A stretch of 64,000 nt of DNA from Alkalicaulis satelles (GTDB lineage: Bacteria; Pseudomonadota; Alphaproteobacteria; Caulobacterales; Maricaulaceae): the NCBI RefSeq assembly GCF_008630495.1, contig NZ_VWOJ01000002.1:77001-141000 (forward strand). Direction: 5' to 3'. Under the pieces are notes generated by a model that saw only the letters and a program-made list of their open reading frames with translations, had not been told where the DNA came from and searched no databases. Position 1 is the first letter of the stretch; each line of letters starts with the position of its first letter. The position numbers and the translations under genes are program-made. Positions 17,155 to 24,997 of the stretch are shown here, in pieces.

Positions 17155-17895
17155 ATGACCCGCGCGGCGCTCATCACCGGCATTTCCGGCGGCATCGGCG
17201 CCGCGCTGGGCCAGGCTTTCCGGGCGGCGGGCTACCGGGTGATCGGGACCGGGCGCCAGCGCGCCGGGGACGATATCTGCGACGCCTTCGTGGAGGCCGA
17301 TCTCAACGCCATGGCCGAAGATGACGCCGCCCTCGCCCGCTTCGCCGCCACTGTGCGCGACGCGCTGGAAGGCGCGCAGCTCTACGCTCTCGTCAACAAC
17401 GCCGCCGCCCAGATCCTGGCGCCTGTGGAGGGCCTCTCCATGGACGCCTGGCGGCGCACCATGAACGTCAATCTCACCGCGCCCTTCCGCCTGGTGCAGA
17501 CCTTCCTGCCCGAGCTGGAGGCGGCGCGCGGGTGCGTGATCAATATCGGCAGCGTCCACGCTCAGGCCACCAAGCCGGAATTCGCCGCCTACGCCACCTC
17601 CAAGGCCGCCCTGCACGGTTTGACCCGGGCGCTGGCGGTGGATCTGGGCGCGCGGGTGCGGGTGACCTGCCTGGCGCCAGCCGCGATCTCAACCCCCATG
17701 CTGATGGCCGGGTTCGAAGGGCGCGAGGCCGCGTTCCAGGAGCTGGAGGCCTGCCATCCGCTGAACCGGATCGGCGCGCCGGAAGAGGCGGCGCAGGCGG
17801 CGGTGTTCCTGGCCTCGCCGGGCGCGGCGTTCGCCACGGGAACCACTTTCTATCTTGATGGCGGCGTGCTCTCGCGCCTGCACGATCCGGTATAG
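17155..17895 (+). CDS. Short-chain dehydrogenase/reductase
   Basis: 246 residues, a classical SDR. Cofactor motif TGISGGIG at 8-15, NNAA at 80-83, and the catalytic S132, Y145 and K149 (YATSK). The C-terminal FYLDGGV is also typical. NADP versus NAD preference cannot be set with confidence; TGR follows beta-strand 2. Last gene of the GT2-cytidylyltransferase-dehydrogenase operon, where an oxidoreductase acting on a keto group of the activated sugar would fit. It converges on the DMT transporter gene with nine bases between. Confidence 0.88.
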   Translation: MTRAALITGISGGIGAALGQAFRAAGYRVIGTGRQRAGDDICDAFVEADLNAMAEDDAALARFAATVRDALEGAQLYALVNNAAAQILAPVEGLSMDAWRRTMNVNLTAPFRLVQTFLPELEAARGCVINIGSVHAQATKPEFAAYATSKAALHGLTRALAVDLGARVRVTCLAPAAISTPMLMAGFEGREAAFQELEACHPLNRIGAPEEAAQAAVFLASPGAAFATGTTFYLDGGVLSRLHDPV

Positions 17896-17904
17896 ACGGC
17901 GGCG

Positions 17905-18813
17905 CTAATCTGCTCGCTTGCGCGGCTTGGAGCCCTGCCGGGCGATGAAAATGCCCAGAAGGATCACCCCCAGCGCCAGCCAGGCGGTCAGGCCCAGCGC
18001 CTCGCCCAGCATCAGCCCGATCAGGGCGGCCACCACCGGCACGGCGTAATTGATCAGCGCGATAAAGGCCGCACCGACTTTGCGGGCGATTCCCATATAG
18101 ACAATGGTCGCCAGCGCCGTGGGCAGAAGGCCCAGCGCGATCACGGCCAGGATGGAGGCGAAACTCGGCGCGATGGGCGCCCCGGCGGCCAGATCCCAGA
18201 TCACCAGCGGCGCAGCCAGCACGCTGGCGCAGATCAGCGACCCTGCGGCCACGATGATCGGGGCGGTCTCGGGCATGCGCTGATACATGATGGCGTTGGC
18301 CGCATAGGCCAGCGTGGCCGCGAAGATCAGCATCTGGGCGAGAAAATCGGTCTCCAGCATGCCCGCCAGCGCTGACGGCCCGGTCAGCAGCACGATGCCG
18401 GAAAACCCGATCAGGAAACCCGCCGCCTTCCAGGCATTGATGCGCTCGCCCGGCAGGACGAAATGGGCCGCCATGATGATGGCCAGCGGCGTCATGCCCA
18501 TCAGGATGCCCGCCACGCCCGACGGCACGGTCTGCTGGCCGATGGCGATCAGGGTGAAGGGCAGCGTATTGCCGAACAGGCCCAGCCCTGCAAACCACAG
18601 CCAGCGCCGGTCGCCCAGGGGCGGCAGATATCGGCGCTGCAGTCCGGCCCAGACGGTCAGCACCACAGCGGCCAGCGCCAGTCGCCCGAACGCCACCAGC
18701 GATGGCGGCAGCGTCTCCACCCCCACCGTGATGAAGGCGAACGCCCCGCCCCATAGCAGCGCCAGCGTGGCCAGCCCGCCCCAGCCTTTAAGTCCCGGTT
18801 TGTCAGGGGTCAT
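17905..18813 (-). CDS. EamA/DMT-superfamily transporter
   Basis: 302 residues with about ten hydrophobic segments arranged as two EamA repeats of five helices, for example LPPSLVAFGRLALAAVVLTVW in the first and PTALATIVYMGIARKVGAAF in the second. Members export amino acids or other metabolites or drugs across the inner membrane; the substrate cannot be told from sequence. It diverges from serC and may share the intergenic control region. Not obviously part of the glycan operon, since it is on the opposite strand. Confidence 0.88.
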   Translation of the reverse strand: MTPDKPGLKGWGGLATLALLWGGAFAFITVGVETLPPSLVAFGRLALAAVVLTVWAGLQRRYLPPLGDRRWLWFAGLGLFGNTLPFTLIAIGQQTVPSGVAGILMGMTPLAIIMAAHFVLPGERINAWKAAGFLIGFSGIVLLTGPSALAGMLETDFLAQMLIFAATLAYAANAIMYQRMPETAPIIVAAGSLICASVLAAPLVIWDLAAGAPIAPSFASILAVIALGLLPTALATIVYMGIARKVGAAFIALINYAVPVVAALIGLMLGEALGLTAWLALGVILLGIFIARQGSKPRKRAD

Positions 18814-18982
18814 GGCTGAAACGGTCCGGCAGTGAGACAGGAGGGCGGGGGGAGGATCATGGCGTCAGGCGGTTAGGCTCAAGGACCCCGCCCGTCAAGC
18901 CGGGCGCATCACAAGCGTTTGACGCTGCGCGCGCAAAAGCCTAGGCGAGAAGCCTCAAGCCTGCCGCCAGAAGGGAATCGCC

Positions 18983-20152
18983 ATGGCCCGTCCCAAACCC
19001 AGCCTTCGCCCGTCCGATCCGCGTTTTTCGTGCGGGCCGACCAAGAAGCGTCCAGGCTGGGAGTGGGGTGCGCTTGCCGCCGCGCCGCTGGGGCGCACCC
19101 ATCGCGGCGGCGTGCCCAAGGCGCGCCTGGCCGAAGCCATCGAGCGCACTGGCGCTGTTCTGGATATCCCGTCCGATTACAAGGTGATGATCGTGCCCGC
19201 CTCCGACACCGGAGCAATGGAGGGGGCGCTGTGGTCGCTGACCGGGGCGCGCCCGGTGGACGTGTTTTCCTGTGACGAATTCGGGCGTCGCTGGCTGATC
19301 GATCTGCGCGACGAGCTCAAGCCTGAAGGGCTCAGCGTCCACGAAGCGCCCTATGGCCAGGCGCCGGACTATGGCCGCGCCAACCCGGCCCATGATCTGG
19401 TCTTCACCTGGAACGCCACGGCGGCGGGCGTGCGCATCCCGGACGCGGACTGGATCGCTGGTGACCGCGAGGGGCTGACCATTTGCGACGCCACCTCGGC
19501 GGCTTTCGCGATGGATCTGCCCTGGGACAAGCTGGATGTGACCACGTTCAGCTGGCAGAAATGCCTGGGCGGCGAGGCCCAGCACGGGGTGGCGATCCTG
19601 TCGCCGCGCGCGCGCCAGCGCCTGCGCGAGCACCGCCCGTCCTGGCCCGTGCCGCGCCTGCTGCAATGGTTCGAGGCGGGCGCTGAAGATGCGGCCATCT
19701 ATGCGGGCTCCACCATCAACACGCCCTCCTTGATGTGTGTGGAGGATTATCTCGACGCCCTCAAATGGGCCGCGCGCGAGGGCGGGGCCGAAGCGCTGAT
19801 CGCGCGCACCGAGGCCAATTTCGCCGCGCTGGCCGCCTGGACGGAGAGCGCGCCCTGGATCGGCTTCCTGGCTGAGGACCCGTCCGTGCGCTCCACCACC
19901 TCGGTCACCCTGACCTTCACCGGCGAGGCGCTGGCAGGTTTGAGCGAGGCCGAGCGCTGGAGCGTGTCGCGGCGCATGGGCGTGCTTCTCGAGCGCGAGG
20001 AGGCCGCCTTCGACGTCATCCCCCACCCCAAAGCGCCTGCGGGCCTGCGCATCTGGTGCGGACCGACGGTGGACACTGATGATGTCTCCGCCTTGGGCCC
20101 CTGGCTCGACTGGGCGTATGAGAGCGCGCTTGAAGAGCTGGGGATCGCCTGA
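18983..20152 (+). CDS. serC: Phosphoserine aminotransferase
   Basis: 389 residues, of the alphaproteobacterial SerC subtype. PLP-dependent transfer of an amino group from glutamate to 3-phosphohydroxypyruvate in serine synthesis. K193 in FSWQKCLGGE is the PLP lysine and D169 (ICDAT) supports the cofactor. AGAAGGGAA lies upstream of the ATG. The leader (about 18935-18980) holds three GCCT blocks, one inside the palindrome GCCTAGGC, which could form a small structure; the published serC RNA motif of Alphaproteobacteria sits in this position, but I cannot confirm a match. serA is not adjacent. Confidence 0.92.
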   Translation: MARPKPSLRPSDPRFSCGPTKKRPGWEWGALAAAPLGRTHRGGVPKARLAEAIERTGAVLDIPSDYKVMIVPASDTGAMEGALWSLTGARPVDVFSCDEFGRRWLIDLRDELKPEGLSVHEAPYGQAPDYGRANPAHDLVFTWNATAAGVRIPDADWIAGDREGLTICDATSAAFAMDLPWDKLDVTTFSWQKCLGGEAQHGVAILSPRARQRLREHRPSWPVPRLLQWFEAGAEDAAIYAGSTINTPSLMCVEDYLDALKWAAREGGAEALIARTEANFAALAAWTESAPWIGFLAEDPSVRSTTSVTLTFTGEALAGLSEAERWSVSRRMGVLLEREEAAFDVIPHPKAPAGLRIWCGPTVDTDDVSALGPWLDWAYESALEELGIA

Positions 20153-20222
20153 TCGGCGTGCATTTTTGTTATCAAAGTCCAGTCCGGATTATATTGCCCC
20201 TCCAATACAAGGGGAAGATGTC

Positions 20223-20744
20223 ATGAAACAGGCTTCAGTCCTGGCCGCCAGCTGTCTGCTTGTAAGCCTCTCAGCGCCTGTAGCAGCGCATGCTGACGAG
20301 CCTGCAACGGCCAATGTTCCGAGAACAACGCCGCAGGTCATGCGCATGATTCCACAGGAGCCGGCGCCAGAGCCTGACACCGTTTACGGCATGGGCGAAT
20401 GCCGCCGCGTGGTGCTGGGACAGACCGGATTGTTCTCCGTCTTCGTAAGATGCGTGGAGGGCGGCCGCTTCATCTCGGAAGACCAGTCCTGGGACATGAT
20501 CAGCTTCATTTACACAGGCGCAGGCGCTCATGCCTCCAACCGGGCGTGCACCCAGCAGGCCAGCATCAGCGACAACGAGTTCACCGACGCCAGCTGCGAA
20601 TTGCTCTGGGAGATGCGCCGGCAGGCCTTCCGGGACTTCATCCTGCGCGCCAGCGAGGATGGTGCGGCGGTCAGCTTTTTAGGGGTGCGCCGCCAGGAAA
20701 GGGGCGGCGTATTCGAGGTCCAGGGCTACGCGCGCGACAACTGA
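20223..20744 (+). CDS. Secreted protein of unknown function
   Basis: 173 residues from the ATG at 20223, which has AAGGGGAAG upstream; the frame extends to 20079 but without a signal sequence. A cleavable signal peptide ends near VAAHA-DE (about residue 24). The mature protein has four Cys residues (ECRRVV, VRCVEGG, ACTQQ, SCELL) that could form two disulfides in the periplasm. No family recognised. It is followed after four bases by the convergent end of hisC. Confidence 0.65.
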   Translation: MKQASVLAASCLLVSLSAPVAAHADEPATANVPRTTPQVMRMIPQEPAPEPDTVYGMGECRRVVLGQTGLFSVFVRCVEGGRFISEDQSWDMISFIYTGAGAHASNRACTQQASISDNEFTDASCELLWEMRRQAFRDFILRASEDGAAVSFLGVRRQERGGVFEVQGYARDN

Positions 20745-20748
20745 AGAC

Positions 20749-21834
20749 TCAGCGTGAACGGCCTGCGAACGCAGCCAGCGCCGCCACCACCGCGCGGTTG
20801 TCGGCTTCGGTCCCCACCGTGATGCGCAGCGCATGGGGCAGGCCATAGGGCGCCAGGGCGCGCACGACGAGGCCGTGTTCGGTCAGGAAGCGGTCCGCAT
20901 CGGCGGCGCTGCGGCCGGGCTCATCAGGGAAATGGACCAGTACGAAATTGCACACCGAGGGCGTGACCTCGAAGCCGAGCCCGCCCAGCTGCTGGGCCAG
21001 ATAGGCCAGCCATTGATCATTATGGGCCTTGGAGCGGGCAACGAACTCCCTGTCGCCAATCGCCGCCACCCCCGCCTCGATGGCCGGCAGATTGACATTG
21101 AAGGGCCCGCGCACCCGGTGGATCACGTCCACAACCGCTTTGGGCCCGTACATCCAGCCGAGCCGCAGGCCGGCCAGGCCATGGATTTTTGAAAACGTGC
21201 GGGTCACCGCCACATTGCCGTAATCGTCGGCGAGCTTCAGCGGGTTCTCCCAGCCGGGCGCATCCACATATTCGGCATAGGCGCCGTCGAGCACCAGCAA
21301 CACGTCGTCAGCCAGGCCCTCGCGCAGGCGGCGCACCTCGGCCCCGCTGATCCAGGTGCCGGTGGGATTATTGGGATTGGCCAGGAAGACAATGCGCGCC
21401 CCGTCCCTGGCCGCCTCGATCATCGCATCCACATCGGTGGTATAGTTGCGCTCAGGCGCGCTGACACAGCGCGCGCCCGACTGCATGGCCACCAGCCGGT
21501 AGACCAGAAAGCCGTACTGGCTCTGCACCACCACATCATCGGGCGCCAGATAGGCCCGCCCGATCAGCTGCAACAGCTCGTCCGAGCCCGCCCCGCACAC
21601 GATCCGGTCCGCATCCACGTCCTCGGCCTCAGCGATCGCCTGGCGCAGGCGCGTGGCGCCGCCATCGGGATAGACATGCAGCTTGTCCGCCGCCGCGCGG
21701 AACGCCTCGGCCGCTTTCGGGCTGCAGCCCAGCGCGTTTTCATTGGAGGACAGCTTCACCGCCCCCGCCGGGGCAGCCGCGCCGGGCACATAAGGCTTGA
21801 TGTCCATAAGGCCGGGGCGGGGCTGAAGGGTCAT
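20749..21834 (-). CDS. hisC: Histidinol-phosphate aminotransferase
   Basis: 361 residues, normal length. PLP enzyme converting imidazole acetol phosphate to histidinol phosphate; related enzymes also act on aromatic amino acids. Conserved NPNNPTG at 153-159, D183 and the PLP lysine K216 in TFSKIHGLAGLRLGW. The start codon overlaps the stop of the upstream methyltransferase by four bases (ATGA), so the pair is translationally coupled. Other his genes are not present. Confidence 0.93.
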   Translation of the reverse strand: MTLQPRPGLMDIKPYVPGAAAPAGAVKLSSNENALGCSPKAAEAFRAAADKLHVYPDGGATRLRQAIAEAEDVDADRIVCGAGSDELLQLIGRAYLAPDDVVVQSQYGFLVYRLVAMQSGARCVSAPERNYTTDVDAMIEAARDGARIVFLANPNNPTGTWISGAEVRRLREGLADDVLLVLDGAYAEYVDAPGWENPLKLADDYGNVAVTRTFSKIHGLAGLRLGWMYGPKAVVDVIHRVRGPFNVNLPAIEAGVAAIGDREFVARSKAHNDQWLAYLAQQLGGLGFEVTPSVCNFVLVHFPDEPGRSAADADRFLTEHGLVVRALAPYGLPHALRITVGTEADNRAVVAALAAFAGRSR

Positions 21835-22601
21835 GACGGGTCTTTTCCTGAAGGCTGGGGCGGGGTCTGGCTGGGAGATAGCGCGGGGCGAACGGCGCCT
21901 TCAAGCACCTTGCGCCGGACGCGCTGGGCTGCGCCGCCGGGATGGACCGCGCCCACATGCTTGATGGCCTCGGCCAGGATCAGCCCGCCAAAGGCCGGCG
22001 CGGCGCGCTCGCCTGCGCTTTCCAGCGCCGGGGCGAGCTTCGGCCCGCAGGTCCAGCGCCAGGGCGGGGCATAGAGCGCGCGCGACCAGGCCACCGGCTC
22101 GAAAAGGGCGCCGGTGAGCAGATCCGACAACTGACGGCGCGAGAACGGGCGGCCATGGCCGAACGGGGTGGATTCAGCGCGCGCCCACAGCCCGCCGCGA
22201 TGGGGCGCGATCACCACGATGCGCCCTTCCGGCGCGGTCACGCGCCACAGCTCGCGCAAGAGACGGCGCAGATCATCGGCCTCCTCCAGCGCATGGGCCA
22301 GCACCACCCGGTCGAACATCGCATCGCCGAACGGCAGGCGCGCCTCGGCGCCCAGCGCGGTGAGCGACGCCTCGCCCCTGGGCCAGACCACCGCGCCTTG
22401 AGCGGCAGGCATATAGGCCACCGTGCGCCGGGCCTCGTCCCGGTAGGGCTCCAGATACGCCCCGGCATAACCATAGCCCAGCACGTCCAGGCCCTTGGCC
22501 TGCGGCCACAGCGCGGTCAGGCGGCGCAGCGCCATATCGCGCGCGGCCCGGCCCCGGACGGAGCGGTAGAAACGGTCGATTTCCAGCGCATCTGTACGCA
22601 T
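21831..22601 (-). CDS. Class I SAM-dependent methyltransferase
   Basis: 256 residues from the ATG at 22601; the same frame runs open far upstream, antisense to gloB, but that part is not coding. It is a methyltransferase type 11 fold: LDVLGYGYAGAYLEP replaces the glycine-rich SAM loop, followed by RLPFGDAMFDRVVLAHALEEADD and LWRVTAPEGRIVVIAPHRGG. The first glycine motif is less canonical than usual. It overlaps hisC and diverges from gloB across 108 bases. The same pairing with gloB occurs in other Alphaproteobacteria as I recall, but its substrate is unknown. Confidence 0.78.
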   Translation of the reverse strand: MRTDALEIDRFYRSVRGRAARDMALRRLTALWPQAKGLDVLGYGYAGAYLEPYRDEARRTVAYMPAAQGAVVWPRGEASLTALGAEARLPFGDAMFDRVVLAHALEEADDLRRLLRELWRVTAPEGRIVVIAPHRGGLWARAESTPFGHGRPFSRRQLSDLLTGALFEPVAWSRALYAPPWRWTCGPKLAPALESAGERAAPAFGGLILAEAIKHVGAVHPGGAAQRVRRKVLEGAVRPALSPSQTPPQPSGKDPS

Positions 22602-22709
22602 GGGCGCCCTCGCCTTGCTTGCCGGGGGGATGATAGGCTCCTTGACCGGCCCGGGACAGGGTCCGCGGCACGACGCTGACACACGCAGACAGACGAAAGA
22701 GGACGCGCC

Positions 22710-23483
22710 ATGGCGCTGGAGATCCGGCAATTTGCCTGCCTTGAGGACAATTACGGCTTCCTCATCCGCTGCAGCCAGACCGGCGCGTGCGCGGCCATCG
22801 ACACGCCCGAGCCCGCCCGCATCCTGGAAGAAGCCCGCGCTGCGGGCTGGCGGCTGACAGAGATCTGGAACACCCATCACCACTGGGACCATGCCGGCGG
22901 CAATGACACCATTCGCGCAGCCAATGGCGCACGCATCACCGCCCCGGCTGAGGAAGTCAGGCAGATCGGCCATGTGGATCATCCCGTGAAACCGGGCGAC
23001 CGGGTCAGGCTGGGCGCGCTGGAGGCCGAGGTGATTGATGTGGGCGGCCACACGCTGGGCCATATCGCCTACTGGTTTGAAAGCGAGGGCGCGGCGTTTG
23101 TCGGCGATGCGCTGTTCGCGCTGGGCTGCGGGCGGTTGTTTGAAGGTACGCCTGAGCAGGCCCAGGCCGGGCTGGCGCGCCTGCGCGCCCTGCCCCCGGA
23201 CACGGTCATCTATTGCGCCCACGAATACACCGCCGCCAACGCCCGCTTTGCCTTGAGCGTCGATCCGGGCAATGAGGCGCTGACAGCCTATGCCGAAGAG
23301 GTGGAACGCAAGCGTGCGCGCGGCGAGCCCACCGTGCCCACCACGATGGCGCGCGAGATCGCGGCCAATCCGTTCCTGCGCTGGGAGGATGCAGTCTTGC
23401 GTTCGCGCTTCGGCCTGGAGACCGCGCCGGACTGGCAGGTCTATGGCGCGGTGCGCGCAGCCAAGGACAGCTTTAAAGGCTGA
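22710..23483 (+). CDS. gloB: Hydroxyacylglutathione hydrolase (glyoxalase II)
   Basis: 257 residues, family length. Hydrolyses S-lactoylglutathione to lactate and glutathione in methylglyoxal detoxification. The metallo-beta-lactamase motif THHHWDH is at 55-61 and further metal ligands are visible in DVGGHTLGHIAYW, FVGDALFALGCGRLFEG and YCAHEYT. The C-terminal HAGH_C region contains NPFLRWED. The gene starts with MALEIRQFACLEDNYGFL, typical of GloB. It converges on cpaA with two bases between. Confidence 0.95.
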   Translation: MALEIRQFACLEDNYGFLIRCSQTGACAAIDTPEPARILEEARAAGWRLTEIWNTHHHWDHAGGNDTIRAANGARITAPAEEVRQIGHVDHPVKPGDRVRLGALEAEVIDVGGHTLGHIAYWFESEGAAFVGDALFALGCGRLFEGTPEQAQAGLARLRALPPDTVIYCAHEYTAANARFALSVDPGNEALTAYAEEVERKRARGEPTVPTTMAREIAANPFLRWEDAVLRSRFGLETAPDWQVYGAVRAAKDSFKG

Positions 23484-23485
23484 AA

Positions 23486-23989
23486 CTAGAGGCCAAGCGC
23501 CATGAATATCTGGCTGCGCGGCAGGGCGATCAGCGCGCCCGCAGCGATGGCGATGCCGTAGGGCGCAGGCGCGCCCGGCGCCAGGGCCGTGCCGGTCAGG
23601 CGTCCGGCCATTTGCGGGATGGTGGGCGCAATGCGCCGGGCCAGCACCAGCGCCACGGCCAGCACCCCGCCCGCCAGCATGGACCAGACCAGAAACGCCA
23701 CCGCGTCCGGCCAGCCGAACCATAGCGCCCCGGCGGCCAGCAGCTTCACATCGCCCCCTCCCAGCCAGCCCGGCGCCCACAGCGCCAGGCCTGCAGCCAG
23801 CACCGCAAACCCGGTCAAAAGGGCGAGCCCCGCCCCGGTCCAGCCATAGCCCAGCGCAAAGGCGGCCGGAATCCACAGCACGATCAACGCGCCTGAAATC
23901 CAGTTGGGGATCAAAAAGCGCGTGGCGTCCGTCCAGGCCGCCGCCAGCATCAGCCCGGCGAGAGCGAGAAGAAGGATCTGGGCGGTCAT
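23486..23989 (-). CDS. cpaA: Prepilin peptidase CpaA (A24 family)
   Basis: 167 residues from the ATG at 23989, preferred because GGGAG lies eight bases upstream; an upstream ATG at 24028 has no such signal. Five to six hydrophobic segments. The two catalytic aspartates of type IV prepilin peptidases are D21 (WTDATRFLIPNW) and D80 (GGGDVKL). It lacks the methylase domain of PilD, as usual for Tad-type enzymes. It should process the Flp pilin encoded just upstream (24146-24319). An intrinsic terminator separates the two genes, so cpaA probably relies on read-through or its own promoter. Confidence 0.88.
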   Translation of the reverse strand: MTAQILLLALAGLMLAAAWTDATRFLIPNWISGALIVLWIPAAFALGYGWTGAGLALLTGFAVLAAGLALWAPGWLGGGDVKLLAAGALWFGWPDAVAFLVWSMLAGGVLAVALVLARRIAPTIPQMAGRLTGTALAPGAPAPYGIAIAAGALIALPRSQIFMALGL

Positions 23990-24083
23990 GAGCGTGGCTC
24001 CCGGCAGTGCGTCACTGACCGCTTTCATAACGCATCAGGATTAAGGCTTCGCCAATGGGACAAGGGCTCGGGGCTGGACGCAG

Positions 24084-24116
24084 AAAAGCCGCCCCCTTTC
24101 GGGGACGGCTTTCTTT
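24084..24116 (-). terminator. Intrinsic terminator after the flp pilin gene
   Basis: On the minus strand a 12-base-pair stem (AAAGCCGUCCCC with GGGGGCGGCUUU, one G-U pair) closes a GAAA tetraloop and runs into a U-rich stretch. It lies about 30 bases after the flp stop. The plus-strand version has one mismatch, so the minus direction is favoured. Confidence 0.85.
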
Positions 24117-24145
24117 ACGCAGCAGCGCTTAACGCTAGCGGCTTG

Positions 24146-24319
24146 CTACTCAGCGCCGCTGAGGCCGTCCGCGACGCTCTGGAAGGTGTCTTCCAAGTTC
24201 TCGCCGACCAGGCCGACCACCACGATGATCGCCACGGCGATCAGGGCGGCGATCAGGCCATATTCAATGGCCGTGGCGCCGGACTCGTCCTTGAAGAATT
24301 TCGAAACCAGGGTTTTCAT
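24146..24319 (-). CDS. Flp/PilA-type Tad pilin
   Basis: 57 residues from the ATG at 24319, which has GGAG nine bases upstream; a longer frame to 24433 would prepend an unlikely leader. The prepilin motif is KDESG-ATAIEYG: cleavage after G14 leaves Ala as first residue and places Glu at position 5 and Tyr at 6, as in Flp pilins. A single hydrophobic helix (about 17-40) follows, then a short acidic tail. This is the main subunit of a Tad/Cpa adhesive pilus. cpaA is downstream; the rest of the tad locus (cpaB-F, tadB-C) is not in the window. Confidence 0.92.
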   Translation of the reverse strand: MKTLVSKFFKDESGATAIEYGLIAALIAVAIIVVVGLVGENLEDTFQSVADGLSGAE

Positions 24320-24395
24320 CCCATCCACTCCGTTTGCTCTTTTTTCCCAGCCCAGAGTCTCAAGTCCGTCCCGACCCGCTCTGAACGTAAGCGCA

Positions 24396-24487
24396 GTAAA
24401 CACGAAGACGATTGAGGGGCGGTAAAATTCCATGCTTTATTTTCAGTAAACGCATTGCGCTGCACTTATAGTTTACACGCGGTAAAC
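24396..24487. promoter_or_regulatory. Cluster of GTAAAC motifs upstream of the flp pilin
   Basis: Four copies of GTAAAC in an otherwise AT-rich 90-base stretch: 24396-24401, 24446-24451 and 24482-24487 in the plus orientation and 24471-24476 inverted. The last two form GTTTAC-N5-GTAAAC, a compact palindrome, with TATAAG beside it on the minus strand. It lies 75-170 bases upstream of the pilin start and 85 bases before the divergent pilus-domain gene, a good place for a shared operator. The binding protein is not known. Confidence 0.4.
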
Positions 24488-24572
24488 ATAATCGCCCCGA
24501 ATGGGCCCGCGTTTAGACTTCCTTCATCCGCGCGCGCGAGAAAGGCGTAACGCCAATCTCAAGGATGCCGAC

Positions 24573-24977
24573 ATGGCCCTGCGCGCCCTCATCACCGTTA
24601 TCGCCCTTGCCGCCATGGCGGTTGCGCCAGCCGCAGCCCAGACTTTCCGGGTGCCTGCTGATCATGCCGCCCTGATCCGCCTGCCCGGCGAGGCGGCGGC
24701 GATTGTGGTGGGCAATCCGGCCATCGCCGACGCCAATCTCTATGACGCGCGCACCATCTTCATCACCGGCAAGCGCTTCGGGCGCACCAATCTGATCGCG
24801 CTCAACGCCGAGGGCCGGGTGCTTTACACAGCTGATCTTGCGGTCGGCGGCAATGACCGGGGCGTGGTTCAGGTGTTCCGCAACACCGCGCGCGCCAGCT
24901 ATGTGTGCGCGCCGGACTGCCAGGCCATTCCGGTGCTGGCCGATGATGAAGCCTGGAATTCCCTCAATGGCGGCTGA
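24573..24977 (+). CDS. Pilus/secretin N-terminal domain protein (T2SS-T3SS_pil_N type)
   Basis: 134 residues from the ATG at 24573 with AAGGA seven bases upstream. A signal peptide ends at APAAAQ (about 23), then a single domain with LPGEAAAIVVGNPAIADANLYDARTIFITGKRFGRTNLIALNAEG broken across the family pattern found at the N-terminus of CpaC/RcpA secretins. The secretin barrel itself is missing, so this is a stand-alone periplasmic domain. It diverges from the flp pilin gene, suggesting a role in Tad pilus assembly or stability. Two Cys residues near the C-terminus (VCAPDC) could form a disulfide. Confidence 0.75.
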   Translation: MALRALITVIALAAMAVAPAAAQTFRVPADHAALIRLPGEAAAIVVGNPAIADANLYDARTIFITGKRFGRTNLIALNAEGRVLYTADLAVGGNDRGVVQVFRNTARASYVCAPDCQAIPVLADDEAWNSLNGG

Positions 24978-24997
24978 GCCCCGCTGAGCGGCTCCGT

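Noticed and set aside
15499-17616. Very long minus-strand open frame opposite the sugar cassette
   Set aside because: GC-rich codon structure of the plus-strand genes leaves the opposite frame open; the four plus-strand genes have clear family motifs.
22602-23876. N-terminal extension of the methyltransferase frame across gloB
   Set aside because: The extension is antisense to gloB and cpaA-region coding sequence and has no domain features; the methyltransferase starts at 22601.
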